Assembly: GCF_000422785.1 (NCBI RefSeq)
Contig: NZ_AUGS01000009.1
Location: forward strand, 1-64,000
DNA length: 64,000 bases
Origin: Pseudovibrio exalbescens DSM 16456
GTDB taxonomy: Bacteria; Pseudomonadota; Alphaproteobacteria; Rhizobiales; Stappiaceae
Direction of reading: 5' to 3'
Position numbers and translations under genes: made by a program. Of the stretch, positions 8,827-18,599 are shown piece by piece; the stretch's first letter is position 1; each line of letters begins with the position of its first letter. Below the pieces are notes generated by a model. It was not told where the DNA came from, did not search any database, and worked only from the letters and a program-made list of their open reading frames with translations.

Positions 8827-11094
8827 CTATACAGGAATATCGTGCTCGGCGGCAAAGTCCGCGAGGTACTGACGCATGTTCTCAGGCGTATGCCCCGTCT
8901 CCAATTTCGGCAAAAACGCTTCTTTGAACTTGGTCAGATCCAGACTGCGCAGCATGGCCTTGACAGGCCCGATAGCTGACGGAGACATGGACAGGCTGCG
9001 ATAGCCCAGCCCCAACAACGCCATCGCCGACAGCGGCTGACCGGCCAGCTCACCACACAATGTCACGGGCACATCCATACGATCGCCCACATCCACAATA
9101 TGCTTCAATGCACGCAAGAAGCCGGGATGTAGTGTATCAAACCGGTCCGCCACCAAAGTATTGCCGCGGTCCACGGCGTTGAAGAACTGGAACAGATCGT
9201 TAGAACCGACGGAAACGAAGTCAACTTCCTGGTAAAGCTCCTCCAGCTGCCATAACAGCCCCGGCACTTCCACCATGACACCAAGTTTCAGTTCTTCCGG
9301 CGTTGGATGACCATGTTGCCGCAAGTGTTTGAGTTCACGCTCGACGTAATCCTTGGCCCTGCGGAATTCATCCACGTCCGCTATCATGGGGAACATGATC
9401 CGCATTGATCGATTGGCGCCTGCATGCAACAGCGCCCGGATCTGAGTGCGCAGCAGTCCGGGCCGATCGAGCCCGAAGCGGATTGCTCTCCACCCCATTG
9501 CGGGATTTTCTTCCTGAGCCAGCCGCATGTAGGGCAGCACTTTGTCACCACCGATGTCCAGAGAGCGGAAGGTAACCGGCTTGTCACCGGCTTCATCCAG
9601 CACTTTGGAATACAGCGTTTGCTGCTCCTTCATCCGAGGGAAGGAAGAGGCCACCATGAACTGCAGCTCAGTCCGGAACAATCCCACACCGGCCGCGCCC
9701 GCATCATTCATGCTGGGCAGGTCAACCAGCAGGCCCGCGTTGAGCTGCAATGTAACGTCCGTCCCGTCCAGCGTAACGGTTGGCTTGTCCCGCAGCCTCT
9801 TGTACTGCGCCTGACGCTTGGCCCGAAAACGAACCTTGTCGGCAAATGCCTGCTCAACATCCGGCGCGGGACGCAGGAAGACCTGCCCCACTTCGCCATC
9901 AACGATCACTGCATCGCGGGTTTCGGCAAGTGAAACGATGTCCTCCACTTGACCGATTGTGGGGATGCCAAGCGCCCGCGCCACAATGGTGACGTGACTG
10001 GTAGGGCCGCCTTCTTCCAGAATAAGGCCGCGAATGCGATCCCGATCATAGTCCAGAAGCTCGGCCGCCCCCATGTTGCGGGCAACAATGATGGCATCTT
10101 GAGGCAACTCTTCCTCGGACGCGCCATGCCCGCGGCCCATCAACTCGCGGATCAAACGCAGCGCCAGGTCATCCAGATCGTGCAGACGCTCTCGCAAATA
10201 AGGGTCAGTCTGACGCAACATCCGGGCGCGGGTGTCGCTCTGCACTTTCTCAACCGCTGCTTCGGCCGTCAGGCCATTGCGGATTGCTTCCTCGATCTTG
10301 CGCACCCAACCACGGTCGTAAGCAAACATGCGGTAGGCTTCGAGAACCTCCCGATGTTCTCCGTGCTGAGAGAAATCTCCGTTGGCAAGCATATGATCGA
10401 GCGACAAACGCAGCCGCTGAACCGCCCCGTCTAGGCGCTCCTTCTCAGCATCTGCGTCCTCGGCAATCAGGTTGGTGATGACCACACGCGGTTCGTGCAA
10501 AACCACATGGCCCAGCCCGACCCCATCCGACAGCGGCACCCCTTTCAGGTGCAGTGGCCGAACGAGATCGATGGTCGTTCCCTGCTGGGCAATGGCTTCC
10601 AACTCGCCGGCAGCCACCATCTCTGCAATAACCATTGCCGTGGTTTGCAGAGCCTCGACTTCATCTTCGAAGTAGGTGCGGTGGGCCATATTCTGCACCA
10701 CCAACACGCCGAGCGTGCGACCGGCGCGCAGAATAGGCACGCCAAGGAAAGAGTTGTAGCTTTCTTCTCCGGTTTCCGGACGGTAGGCAAACGCTGGATG
10801 GGCTTGGGCGTTCGGCAAGTTCAATGGCCGGGCATCTGAAGCGATGAGCCCCACAAGCCCTTCGCCAACCCGCAGCGCTGTTTGGTGAACTGCGTCCTTG
10901 TTCAGCCCTTCTGTCGCATAAAGCTCCAGAATGCCATCGGCACGCAAAATGTAGACAGAACACACTTCGGCAACGACATTCGCTGCAATAAGCCGAACAA
11001 TCTTGTCGAGACGTTCCTGCGCATTGATGGGTTCTGCCATCACCTCGCGAAGGCGACGCAAGAGAACGCGCGGTCCGGCCAAGCTGCTGCGCAT
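8827..11094 (-). CDS. ptsP: Phosphoenolpyruvate-protein phosphotransferase PtsP (EI-Ntr)
   Basis: 755 residues. It is the first enzyme of the nitrogen-related phosphotransferase system and passes phosphate from phosphoenolpyruvate to NPr. A GAF sensor domain occupies about 20-165, the EI N-terminal domain about 180-400 with the phosphorylated histidine H367 in GGPTSH, and the PEP-binding TIM barrel the C-terminal half. No sugar-specific domain is attached, as expected of the regulatory branch. Glutamine sensing by the GAF domain is known from other species and is not visible here. The start has AGGACAGGGT upstream. ptsN and ptsO are not in the window. Confidence 0.95.
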   Translation of the reverse strand: MRSSLAGPRVLLRRLREVMAEPINAQERLDKIVRLIAANVVAEVCSVYILRADGILELYATEGLNKDAVHQTALRVGEGLVGLIASDARPLNLPNAQAHPAFAYRPETGEESYNSFLGVPILRAGRTLGVLVVQNMAHRTYFEDEVEALQTTAMVIAEMVAAGELEAIAQQGTTIDLVRPLHLKGVPLSDGVGLGHVVLHEPRVVITNLIAEDADAEKERLDGAVQRLRLSLDHMLANGDFSQHGEHREVLEAYRMFAYDRGWVRKIEEAIRNGLTAEAAVEKVQSDTRARMLRQTDPYLRERLHDLDDLALRLIRELMGRGHGASEEELPQDAIIVARNMGAAELLDYDRDRIRGLILEEGGPTSHVTIVARALGIPTIGQVEDIVSLAETRDAVIVDGEVGQVFLRPAPDVEQAFADKVRFRAKRQAQYKRLRDKPTVTLDGTDVTLQLNAGLLVDLPSMNDAGAAGVGLFRTELQFMVASSFPRMKEQQTLYSKVLDEAGDKPVTFRSLDIGGDKVLPYMRLAQEENPAMGWRAIRFGLDRPGLLRTQIRALLHAGANRSMRIMFPMIADVDEFRRAKDYVERELKHLRQHGHPTPEELKLGVMVEVPGLLWQLEELYQEVDFVSVGSNDLFQFFNAVDRGNTLVADRFDTLHPGFLRALKHIVDVGDRMDVPVTLCGELAGQPLSAMALLGLGYRSLSMSPSAIGPVKAMLRSLDLTKFKEAFLPKLETGHTPENMRQYLADFAAEHDIPV

Positions 11095-11189
11095 ACCCTG
11101 TCCTACCTATCCGTTGTCGTCCGAGCTGAGTTAAACCAGCGGCTGTCACAGTGTAATACAGCCACCGGCAAACTGTCGAATCACCTCAA

Positions 11190-12440
11190 TTAACCGTCGA
11201 GACCATATAGCGAATGCAGAGTCCGCACCGCAAGTTCCGTATAGGCAGAATCAATCAGGACTGAAATCTTGATTTCCGATGTTGTGATGGCGCGAATGTT
11301 AATGCCCTTTTCGGCAAGGCCACGGAAACAATCCGCCGCTACACCTGCGTGAGAGCGCATTCCCATGCCAATCACCGACACCTTCACCACATCCGTTGTG
11401 CCCTCGAGTGTCTGATAACCGATCTCGCTGGCCTTGGATTCCAGAACCGCGCGGGCACGGTCATAATCCGTCTGCGGTACGGTAAAGGTGATGTCGGTTG
11501 TCTTTCCGTCCGGCGAAATATTCTGAACAATCATGTCCACATTGATATTCGCCTCAGCCAGCGGCACGAAAACATTGCTGGCCACACCGGGCTTGTCAGC
11601 CACATTTCGGATGGAGATTTGCGCTTCGTCCTTCGAGAAGGCAATGCCGGTGACAACTTCCTGTTCCACTATCTCGTCCTCATCACAGATCAACGTGCCC
11701 TTCGGCAGGTCGCCGTTGCCGGCCTGCGGGGCTTCCGGATCATCAAAGCTGGAGCGAACAAACGTCCGCACGCCATGTACCATCGCCATTTCCACGGAGC
11801 GCACCTGCAACACCTTGGCACCCAGCGAGGCCATTTCAAGCATCTCTTCGAAGGAGACACGCTCGAGCCGCTGCGCCTTGGGCACAATACGTGGGTCCGT
11901 GGTGTAAACACCGTCAACGTCCGTGTAGATGTCACAGCGATCAGCATGAATTGCCGCCGCCAGCGCAACTGCACTGGTATCAGAGCCGCCGCGTCCTAAC
12001 GTGGCAATACGGTTATCCGGTGCCAGTCCCTGGAATCCGGCGACCACCGCAACCTGCCCCCGCTCGAGGCGTTCAATCACGGTCTCGCCTTCGATTCGCT
12101 CAATCCGCGCAGCGCCATGCGCTTCGTTTGTATGGATTGGAATCTGCCATCCCTGCCAAGACCGAGCTTCAACGCCCATGTCCTGCAATACAATAGCCAG
12201 AAGCCCGGATGTGACCTGCTCACCGGATGCCACGACCGCATCATATTCACGCGCATCATGCAGCGCGGCGGCCTCTTTTGTGTACCCGACCAATGTATTT
12301 GTTACACCAGCCATGGCGGAGACCACCACAGCGACCTGATGACCGGCATCAACTTCACGTTTCACATGCCGCGCTACATTGCGGATGCGATCAAGGTCGG
12401 CAACAGACGTGCCGCCGAATTTCATAACCAAACGGGCCAT
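11190..12440 (-). CDS. lysC: Aspartate kinase
   Basis: 416 residues. It phosphorylates L-aspartate, the first step to lysine, threonine, methionine and diaminopimelate. The N-terminal kinase domain starts with the signature KFGGTSV and contains GRGGSDTSA. Two C-terminal ACT domains (about 265-410) should give feedback control by lysine and threonine. The reading frame runs on to 12593, but the ATG at 12440 (MARLVMKFGG) matches the family. It lies 95 bases upstream of ptsP, the usual Rhizobiales order. Confidence 0.97.
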   Translation of the reverse strand: MARLVMKFGGTSVADLDRIRNVARHVKREVDAGHQVAVVVSAMAGVTNTLVGYTKEAAALHDAREYDAVVASGEQVTSGLLAIVLQDMGVEARSWQGWQIPIHTNEAHGAARIERIEGETVIERLERGQVAVVAGFQGLAPDNRIATLGRGGSDTSAVALAAAIHADRCDIYTDVDGVYTTDPRIVPKAQRLERVSFEEMLEMASLGAKVLQVRSVEMAMVHGVRTFVRSSFDDPEAPQAGNGDLPKGTLICDEDEIVEQEVVTGIAFSKDEAQISIRNVADKPGVASNVFVPLAEANINVDMIVQNISPDGKTTDITFTVPQTDYDRARAVLESKASEIGYQTLEGTTDVVKVSVIGMGMRSHAGVAADCFRGLAEKGINIRAITTSEIKISVLIDSAYTELAVRTLHSLYGLDG

Positions 12441-12596
12441 CGCTTCCCATTTTCCTCCGAGGGCCTTGAAGCACAGTACAAACTGCCACAGTTGGCGCTC
12501 ATGCATACAGTGCCCGCCCTTCCATCGCAACCAGTGGCTTGACAAAAAGGCTTCAGCGACCCACCAGTGAACTGAATAAGTTGGAGTTCTCACAGC

Positions 12597-13358
12597 ATGA
12601 CCGCCTCAAAACCCACCAACCCATCCGGAACTGTCGATCAGGCCGAAATCGACCACTTTTCATCGATCGCCGCCGAATGGTGGGACCCGACAGGCAAGTT
12701 CCGCCCACTGCACAAGTTCAATCCGGTGCGGATTGAATACATCAAGGAGTATGTGGCAGCCCATTACGGCCGCGACGAAAAGTCCCCGACCGCACTTGAA
12801 GGGCTGCGGTTTCTCGACATCGGCTGTGGCGGCGGACTGCTGAGCGAACCCATGGCCCGTATGGGTGCAGAGGTGGTTGGCGCAGATGCTTCTGAAAAGA
12901 ACATCGCGGTGGCCAAGCTGCATGCCGAACAGTCTGGTCTGGACATCGATTACCGCGCTGAAACAGCAGAGGCACTGGAAGCTGCCGGAGAGCAATTCGA
13001 CGTTGTTCTCAATATGGAAGTGGTGGAACACGTGGCAGACGTGCCGTTGTTCATGGAAACATGTACCCGGCTCGTCAAACCCGGTGGCCTCATGTTCGTT
13101 GCAACCATCAACAGAACATTGAAAGCCTATGCACTGGCGATTGTCGGCGCTGAATACGTGCTTCGCTGGCTGCCAAGAGGCACGCATTCCTACGAAAAAC
13201 TTGTCACTCCGGACGAACTCGCCGCGCCCATTACCGCTGGCGGCATGCACATTTTCGAGCGCTCCGGGGTAAGTTACAACCCGCTGACGGACTCGTGGTA
13301 CCGCACCCGCGATCTGGATGTGAACTACATGGTGATTGCAAGCAAACCCGAAACCTGA
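12597..13358 (+). CDS. ubiG: Ubiquinone biosynthesis O-methyltransferase UbiG
   Basis: 253 residues. It carries out both O-methylations of ubiquinone synthesis (bifunctional 2-polyprenyl-6-hydroxyphenyl methylase / 3-demethylubiquinol methyltransferase). The family N-terminus ([19 protein letters not shown]) and S-adenosylmethionine motif I DIGCGGG (about 78-84) are clear, and GADAS follows. GGAG stands ten bases before the ATG. It is divergent from lysC across 156 bases and eight bases ahead of a hydrolase gene. Confidence 0.96.
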   Translation: MTASKPTNPSGTVDQAEIDHFSSIAAEWWDPTGKFRPLHKFNPVRIEYIKEYVAAHYGRDEKSPTALEGLRFLDIGCGGGLLSEPMARMGAEVVGADASEKNIAVAKLHAEQSGLDIDYRAETAEALEAAGEQFDVVLNMEVVEHVADVPLFMETCTRLVKPGGLMFVATINRTLKAYALAIVGAEYVLRWLPRGTHSYEKLVTPDELAAPITAGGMHIFERSGVSYNPLTDSWYRTRDLDVNYMVIASKPET

Positions 13359-13366
13359 GGCCCAAG

Positions 13367-14101
13367 ATGATTGATTTTGAACAGGAACGCATGAAGAAAG
13401 TCGTCACCGATGAACCTCTGGTATTCATTCCGGGTCTGGCGGCCACCAATGCGCTGTTCGCACCGCAAATTGTAGCCTTCATGGATCAACCGCTCATGAT
13501 CGCCGACACATGTAACGCCGATACGATTACGGGCATGGCCGAACAACTGCTTGCGCAAGCGCCAGAGACGTTTGCTCTCGCCGGCCTGTCCATGGGCGGA
13601 TATGTGGCCATGGAAGTGGCACGGCTTGCGCCAAAGCGCGTCACACGACTTGCCTTGATGAGCACCAACGCTCGCACGGACAGCCCGGAGCAAAGCGAGA
13701 ACCGCTACAAGCAGATCCGCATCGCCCAAGACGGAGGCTACGATAAAATCGTGCCCGGCCTATATCCGAATTGGGTGCACCCGCACCGTTACGACGACAG
13801 TGAGCTGAAGCAAACCGTCATTGACATGGCACAGGAAGTCGGCGCCGAAGCGTTCATTCGGCAACAAACGGCAATGTTGACGCGCATTGACCAGCGGGAG
13901 AACCTCAAGGCCGTCAATTGCCCCGCGCTGGTTTTGATTGGCGATAGTGATCAGATCACCCCAATGGAGCGGGCAGAAGAAATGAACGCAGCCTTGCCAA
14001 ACAGTGAGCTGGTCACCGTGCCCGAATGCGGCCATCTGGCCACACTGGAACAACCACGCGCCACTATTTCAGCCCTGCAAGCCTGGATGCTGCGTGGTTG
14101 A
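13367..14101 (+). CDS. Alpha/beta hydrolase
   Basis: 244 residues with an alpha/beta hydrolase fold: oxyanion region FIPGLAAT, nucleophile elbow GLSMGGY with S75, acid in GDSDQITP, and histidine in PECGHLATLE. The substrate cannot be told from sequence. It starts eight bases after the ubiG stop and is probably in the same transcript. ATG at 13367 is used; 13391 is an alternative with its own AGGAAC. The ATG-like start at 13295 inside ubiG is rejected because it adds only out-of-frame ubiG sequence. Confidence 0.85.
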   Translation: MIDFEQERMKKVVTDEPLVFIPGLAATNALFAPQIVAFMDQPLMIADTCNADTITGMAEQLLAQAPETFALAGLSMGGYVAMEVARLAPKRVTRLALMSTNARTDSPEQSENRYKQIRIAQDGGYDKIVPGLYPNWVHPHRYDDSELKQTVIDMAQEVGAEAFIRQQTAMLTRIDQRENLKAVNCPALVLIGDSDQITPMERAEEMNAALPNSELVTVPECGHLATLEQPRATISALQAWMLRG

Positions 14102-14159
14102 TCCGCGTTTTGCGTGCCCTTTTTGAGTGTAGCCGCGCAAGCCCCTACTTTTGAATAGT

Positions 14160-14242
14160 GTGCAGTGCAACACTGCTGGGTTACCCTAGGGTCACCTGCC
14201 GATCGCAGCAGGTGCGCCCGACGGCGAGATTCCTTCGGGCGA
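14160..14242. promoter_or_regulatory. Cluster of inverted repeats upstream of the phasin-like gene
   Basis: Four inverted repeats lie in 80 bases: GCAGTG/CACTGC (14162-14176), an imperfect 18-base palindrome centred on CTAG (14179-14196, 16 of 18 positions symmetric), CACCTGC/GCAGGTG (14193-14214), and CGCCCGA/TCGGGCG (14215-14241). Phasin genes in alphaproteobacteria are repressed by PhaR at TGC-rich sites of the CTGC-N-GCAG type. CTGC-N5-GCAG occurs within the third repeat. That these are PhaR operators is inference. Confidence 0.4.
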
Positions 14243-14296
14243 ATGGAGAGGTAAACCAGCCACGCAAGAACGCACACCAACCAAGCGGGGGGTTCA

Positions 14297-14836
14297 ATGT
14301 TCAATTTCGACAACCAATTCAAAGATGCCATGGAAATGTGGAACAGCACACTGACTGGTGCTCCATGGCGCACCTGGGCCGAGGGATTGGAGAAGTCGAC
14401 CGTCGGTCCACTTGAAACACTCATGCAGACGCAAAGCGCCATGATGAAGGCCTCCCAACAAATGGCCGACAAGGAAATGGACTTCATCCGTCATCGCATG
14501 GATGAACGTTTTGCCTACATGCGCAATCTCTGGAATTGTCCAAACGGGGCGGAAGTCGCTCACATCTGTACGGAGTTCTGGCAGAGCGCCTTTGAAGATT
14601 ACCGTGACCACAACGCCGAACAGGTCCACATCCTGACCAAGACCATGAGCGAAAACACGGCACAAGCTTCAGACGCTTTGACGGACAGCCTGGCGGGCCT
14701 CAAGGCTGCAGAAGAAGCTCTCGCACCGCCCAAACCGTCCTCCACCGGCACAAAGAGCGGCACAACCCGCCGGGCCGCCAATAGCCGCAGCAAAACCCAG
14801 AGCACCGCGAAAGAGGCCTCGTCCAGCTCAAATTGA
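14297..14836 (+). CDS. Phasin-like protein
   Basis: 179 residues, mostly one long amphipathic helical region (about 1-140) with Met/Gln-rich heptad-like spacing, as in phasins that coat polyhydroxyalkanoate granules. The final 40 residues are Thr/Ser/Lys/Arg-rich and probably disordered and positively charged, so they could contact DNA or polyphosphate. No PHA synthase or depolymerase gene is in the window. The call rests on overall composition and length, not on a signature motif. The gene sits alone, with inverted repeats upstream. Confidence 0.6.
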   Translation: MFNFDNQFKDAMEMWNSTLTGAPWRTWAEGLEKSTVGPLETLMQTQSAMMKASQQMADKEMDFIRHRMDERFAYMRNLWNCPNGAEVAHICTEFWQSAFEDYRDHNAEQVHILTKTMSENTAQASDALTDSLAGLKAAEEALAPPKPSSTGTKSGTTRRAANSRSKTQSTAKEASSSSN

Positions 14837-14858
14837 CTGACACTGTCAGGGTTGTGAA

Positions 14859-14896
14859 ACCATCACCGTGCCGAACAAGTATCGCACGGTGATGGT
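14859..14896. terminator. Long hairpin between convergent phasin-like and DUF1178 genes
   Basis: Two perfect 13-base arms (14859-14871 and 14884-14896) enclose a 12-base loop. There is no proper T tract on the plus strand; on the minus strand it is followed by TTTCACAA. It sits between converging genes, where a bidirectional stop would be expected. Termination is plausible but not certain. Confidence 0.55.
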
Positions 14897-14899
14897 AGA

Positions 14900-15454
14900 T
14901 CAGTTCCGGTCTTCCGGAAGGACTGGCAGAGGCAGCACATCAATGCCCTCTTCCAACAGCTCCCGCGCATCGTCGACCGACGCCTGGCCATAAATCCCGC
15001 GCTCTTCGGCCTCACCGTAGTGCATCTTGCGCGCTTCTTCTGCAAACCGGTCACCCACATTTTCTGCGTTCTCGGTAACCTGTTTACGGAAAGAGCGTAT
15101 CGCATCCACCAACTCCCGCATTTTTTCCGAGTTGAGCGCCATGTTCGGCTGCGGGGCCGCCCCCGCCGTGGCGGGTACAGCCGCGGCTCCGGTCGCCGGA
15201 CTGGCGGATGCAGACGCCTCTTGCGAAGGCACTGCAGTAGCTGTTTCTCGCGCGGCCTGTGCTTCAGCCTCCGCTTTGGAGCGGGTCCGCGAGGTTGAAA
15301 CGTTGGGTGACATCAACCCCTTTGAGACCTTGGTGGACTCGCAAATCGGGCATGCCACCAGGCCACGTTGCACCTGTGCTTCAAAGTCTGCTGAGTTTCG
15401 GAACCACCCGTCAAAACGGTGCCCGCTATCACAAACCAAGGCGTAGTTGATCAA
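14900..15454 (-). CDS. DUF1178 family protein
   Basis: 184 residues. The N-terminus (INYALVCDSGHRFDGWF, then CPICES near 36-41) is the DUF1178 pattern, a small zinc-ribbon-like domain of unknown function restricted mainly to alpha- and betaproteobacteria. A variable Ala/Thr-rich linker (about 55-105) precedes a conserved C-terminal helical part (REEARKMHYGEAEERGIYG). The codon at 15454 is TTG with GGAGTAAGGA upstream, and the family begins M-I-x-Y-A, which supports the start. It lies 18 bases after the nitrilase-like gene on the same strand. Confidence 0.88.
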   Translation of the reverse strand: MINYALVCDSGHRFDGWFRNSADFEAQVQRGLVACPICESTKVSKGLMSPNVSTSRTRSKAEAEAQAARETATAVPSQEASASASPATGAAAVPATAGAAPQPNMALNSEKMRELVDAIRSFRKQVTENAENVGDRFAEEARKMHYGEAEERGIYGQASVDDARELLEEGIDVLPLPVLPEDRN

Positions 15455-15472
15455 ATTCCTTACTCCTGCGCC

Positions 15473-16309
15473 CTAGAGCGCAACCTCATCCACCGTGAAC
15501 GTCCGTGCGTTGGCAATGGCAGGCACTCTTGCCCGGGCATCCTCGGCAAGTTTCAGCCGTATTTCGGCAACCAAAACTCCCGGCTCATCATGATCAAGCT
15601 CGGCAATCACGCGCCCCCAAGGGTCAACGATCATGCTGTGACCATAGGTTTCGCGCCCATCCTCATGGGTTCCGCCTTGAGCAGCCGATATCATGAACGC
15701 CCCATTTTCGATGGCGCGTGCACGTTGAAGAACATGCCAATGAGCACGGCCGGTTTGCCGCGTGAACGCTGCCGGGGCGGACAACACTTGTGCACCCCGT
15801 TTTGCTTGCTCTCTAAACAGGGCGGGCTGGCGCACATCATAGCAAATCGCCATGCCTACCTTGGTGAAAGGCAACTCCACAACCGGCGACACACTGCCTG
15901 GCTCGTAGGTCTCGGATTCTCGCCAACTTTCGCCACCAGGCAGATCCACATCGAACATGTGGATCTTGTCATAACGTGCGGCAAGACCACCATCAGGCGC
16001 AAGCAAAAACCCGCGATTAGCCAGTTTCCCGTCTTCACGCTTGATTGCAAGAGATCCCAAATGCAGCCAGATCTGAAGGTCGCGCGCCACATCGCTCATC
16101 CGTGCCAGAAACGGGTCTTGCGCTTCTAGGGATACAGCGGCCATCTGGGCCTCTCGGCCCCGCTCAAGCACATTGGTCATCTCCGGCGTTTGAACATAGA
16201 GCGCCCCGCTATGGGCCGCTTCGCGCACCAGCGCCTCACAAGCATCCAGATTGGCACGGACATCCCGTCCGGAGCGCATTTGTACACACGCAGCTTTGAA
16301 CTCATGCAT
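15473..16309 (-). CDS. Carbon-nitrogen hydrolase (nitrilase superfamily)
   Basis: 278 residues with the full nitrilase triad: E43 (TPEMTN), K115 (RYDKIHMFD) and C157 (AICYDVR). The sequence around K115 and the length resemble the Nit1/Nit2 omega-amidase group, which includes a deaminated-glutathione amidase, so removal of damaged glutathione or alpha-keto acid amides is likely. The next gene is a glutaredoxin, which fits a thiol-related job. The exact substrate is inferred. Confidence 0.88.
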   Translation of the reverse strand: MHEFKAACVQMRSGRDVRANLDACEALVREAAHSGALYVQTPEMTNVLERGREAQMAAVSLEAQDPFLARMSDVARDLQIWLHLGSLAIKREDGKLANRGFLLAPDGGLAARYDKIHMFDVDLPGGESWRESETYEPGSVSPVVELPFTKVGMAICYDVRQPALFREQAKRGAQVLSAPAAFTRQTGRAHWHVLQRARAIENGAFMISAAQGGTHEDGRETYGHSMIVDPWGRVIAELDHDEPGVLVAEIRLKLAEDARARVPAIANARTFTVDEVAL

Positions 16310-16343
16310 CAGCGGTTACCCCTTGAGCTAGCAGTTCAGATAA

Positions 16344-16607
16344 TTAGACACCCGCAGCCAGAAGAGCGTCAAGCTGACCGCGTCGTTCCAGGCCATACAA
16401 CTCGTCGCACCCGCCTACATGCTCAGACCCGACAAAGATCTGCGGGAAGGTGCGCGCACCGTTGGACTTGCGGATCATCTCGCTTTTGAAAGTAGGATCA
16501 TCCGAACAATTATATTCGGTATATGCAACACCCTTTTCATCAAGAAGGCGCTTGGCGCGGGTGCAAAAGCCGCACATGTCACGGGTGTAAATCACGACAT
16601 CTGTCAT
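16344..16607 (-). CDS. grxC: Glutaredoxin 3
   Basis: 87 residues, a small dithiol glutaredoxin that reduces disulfides with glutathione. The active site CGFC is at residues 12-15, the cis-proline is in RTFPQIF, and the glutathione-binding GGCDEL is near 66-71. The ATG at 16607 has AGAGGATAAC upstream; the longer frame to 16631 is not needed. It lies 34 bases ahead of the nitrilase-like gene in a comF-grxC-nitrilase-DUF1178 array typical of Rhizobiales. Confidence 0.96.
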   Translation of the reverse strand: MTDVVIYTRDMCGFCTRAKRLLDEKGVAYTEYNCSDDPTFKSEMIRKSNGARTFPQIFVGSEHVGGCDELYGLERRGQLDALLAAGV

Positions 16608-16763
16608 GGTGTTATCCTCTGGCGCCCACACATGGCGCCCGTTCGTAGGTGGGTCCTATCATTTGTCAGAGGGGTATATATGGCGTGTAGGGGCACAGGC
16701 GCAAGAGACGAGCCTTTTTGCAGCCCCGCGAAGGTGAAGCAAGGCTCACCGCCGCCCGGCCAA

Positions 16764-17546
16764 TCAATCGCTCTCGTGAACAACCCGGGCAAATACGAGA
16801 ACATCCACCTGCGCTGCGCCGGCACGCCTTAAAGCGCGCGTACACGCTTCAACCGTTGCACCGGTTGTCAGGACATCATCAACCAACACAACGTGCCGTC
16901 CCTGCACAGCAAAACGCCGTTCTTCCGCAACGACGAACGCACGGCGAACATTCTTGCGGCGCTCATCACGCTTCAATCCCACCTGCCCTGTTGTGCGGCG
17001 AACCCGTTGCAATGCCAGACAATCAACATCCAATCCCCGCGCCCGTCCAATCTCTTGAGCAAGCAACGCTGCTTGATTATAGGTTCGCTGCCATAATCGC
17101 ATCCAATGCAAGGGCACAGGAACAAGCACCACACCATCCTGCAACAACTCCGCGCCACTCCGCCCCATCATGGGTGCAAGCACACGGGCAAGGGCTGGTC
17201 GATTGGCAAACTTGAACTGATGCACCACATCCCGCGCCGGTCCCGTGTAACTTGCAGCCGCTCGTGCCCGGTCGAACTCAGGCGGTTCGGCAATGGCCAT
17301 GGGGCTCAACGCACCGGGTCCCAGATCATAAGTCAACGGTGTCCCGAGCCGCTCACACCACGGCGGCGACAAGAACTGGATTTTCCCCCAACACGCGGAA
17401 CACAGCCCGGCGCTGTCCTGTACGCACACACCGCAACTGGGACAGGTCGGCGGAACCAGAAAGTCGACACCAGCACGGCTGTACCGCAGGAGACCATCCA
17501 AAAGCTTCTGCGGCCAATTGGCTAAAGAAAACCGTAGACCCTGCAC
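16764..17546 (-). CDS. ComF family phosphoribosyltransferase-like protein
   Basis: About 260 residues. An N-terminal zinc finger (CPSCGVC ... CSAC) is followed by a type I phosphoribosyltransferase fold with the PRPP loop VLVDDVLTTGAT near the C-terminus. ComF proteins take part in DNA uptake in some bacteria; in alphaproteobacteria the role is unproven. The frame is open to 17678, but I prefer the GTG at 17546, preceded by a G-rich site (GGGGGGATTAC), because the family has only about 20 residues before the zinc finger. The start is therefore tentative. Confidence 0.85.
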   Translation of the reverse strand: MQGLRFSLANWPQKLLDGLLRYSRAGVDFLVPPTCPSCGVCVQDSAGLCSACWGKIQFLSPPWCERLGTPLTYDLGPGALSPMAIAEPPEFDRARAAASYTGPARDVVHQFKFANRPALARVLAPMMGRSGAELLQDGVVLVPVPLHWMRLWQRTYNQAALLAQEIGRARGLDVDCLALQRVRRTTGQVGLKRDERRKNVRRAFVVAEERRFAVQGRHVVLVDDVLTTGATVEACTRALRRAGAAQVDVLVFARVVHESD

Positions 17547-17701
17547 GTAATCCCCCCTATCTATTGCCAGTGTCAGCGTACCATGGCATGTCAACGAGGG
17601 ATGCCTCTGGATCGTCACCCTCAAGGAGCCGGGGATCAATGCCCGGTCGGACCGGGTACAAAGCTGCAGACCCATCAACCCAAACGCACCAAGGTGTAGG
17701 C

Positions 17702-18589
17702 ATGAGCATGAACGCCCTCTTTGACCGCCCTCTCATCAAGCGCCGGAGAGCAGCGGCTGTCGAAGCGGCGATAATGGGGTCAGATTTTCTGCTAAAGGTC
17801 GCAGCACAAGATCTGGAAGACAGGTTGATGATGGTCACCCGTCAGTTCGAAAAGGCGGTAGATCTTGGCGGGCACGGGGGGCATATCGCGGAGGTCTTGC
17901 GCGCATCAGGCAAGGTCGGCAACGTCATACGTGCCGATCTGTTCGCGCCCGACCACAGCAACTCTCCCGGACCAGACTTGGTTGTTGATGACGCAGCGCT
18001 GCCCTTTGCCGATGAAAGTCTTGATCTGGTGGTGTCCACACTGAACCTCCAGCTGTTGGATGACCTGCCGGGGACATTGGTCCAGATCCGCCGGGCTTTG
18101 AGACCAGACGGCTTGTTTCTGGGTCTTTTGCTGGGAACAGATACCCTGCACGAACTCAGGGACAGTCTGATGAGGGCGGAAATGGAAATCTGCGGTGGCG
18201 TCTCTCCCCGGGTGATTCCGTTTGCAGATACCCGCGATCTGGGAGGGCTGTTACAACGCGCCGGCTTTGCATTGCCTGTGGCAGATCTCGACAAGATAAC
18301 CGTCCGGTACGACACCCTGTTCGATCTGGCGAAAGACTTGCGGACCATGGGGGCAGCCAACCCACTTCTGGAACGGCAAAAGACTATGGCGCCGAAGGGG
18401 TTGTTCATGAGGGCGGCGGAATACTACGCACAAAACCATTCGGATCCGGACGGCCGCATTCGCGCCACCTTCACCTTTGCCTCATTGAGCGGCTGGGCGC
18501 CCCATGAAAGTCAACAGAAGCCATTGCGCCCTGGAAGTGCAAAAAAGAGCCTCGCTGAGGCTCTTGGTACGGACGAAAAGAAACTATGA
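17702..18589 (+). CDS. SAM-dependent methyltransferase, NDUFAF5/BioC-like
   Basis: 295 residues of a class I methyltransferase: motif I region VDLGGHGGHIA, acidic turn IRADLF, and VDDAALPFADESLDLVVS as motifs II-III. Proteins of this type opposite comF in alphaproteobacteria resemble the mitochondrial complex I assembly factor NDUFAF5 and BioC, so a role in complex I maturation is possible. The frame extends upstream to 17252 without a stop, but that part is antisense to comF; the ATG at 17702 fits the family N-terminus. The last 15 codons overlap a terminator for the facing pilin gene. Confidence 0.85.
   Translation: MSMNALFDRPLIKRRRAAAVEAAIMGSDFLLKVAAQDLEDRLMMVTRQFEKAVDLGGHGGHIAEVLRASGKVGNVIRADLFAPDHSNSPGPDLVVDDAALPFADESLDLVVSTLNLQLLDDLPGTLVQIRRALRPDGLFLGLLLGTDTLHELRDSLMRAEMEICGGVSPRVIPFADTRDLGGLLQRAGFALPVADLDKITVRYDTLFDLAKDLRTMGAANPLLERQKTMAPKGLFMRAAEYYAQNHSDPDGRIRATFTFASLSGWAPHESQQKPLRPGSAKKSLAEALGTDEKKL
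18541..18565 (-). terminator. Terminator of the Flp pilin gene, inside the methyltransferase coding sequence
   Basis: On the minus strand AAGAGCCTC, a three-base loop and GAGGCTCTT are followed by an unbroken T tract (18546-18541). It is a textbook Rho-independent terminator 35 bases past the pilin stop. On the plus strand the same bases encode the end of the methyltransferase. Confidence 0.82.
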
Positions 18590-18599
18590 GAAAAGGCTG

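Noticed and set aside
17252-17701. 150-codon N-terminal extension of the methyltransferase
   Set aside because: It is antisense to comF, Arg/Thr/Pro-rich and unlike the family; the ATG at 17702 fits.
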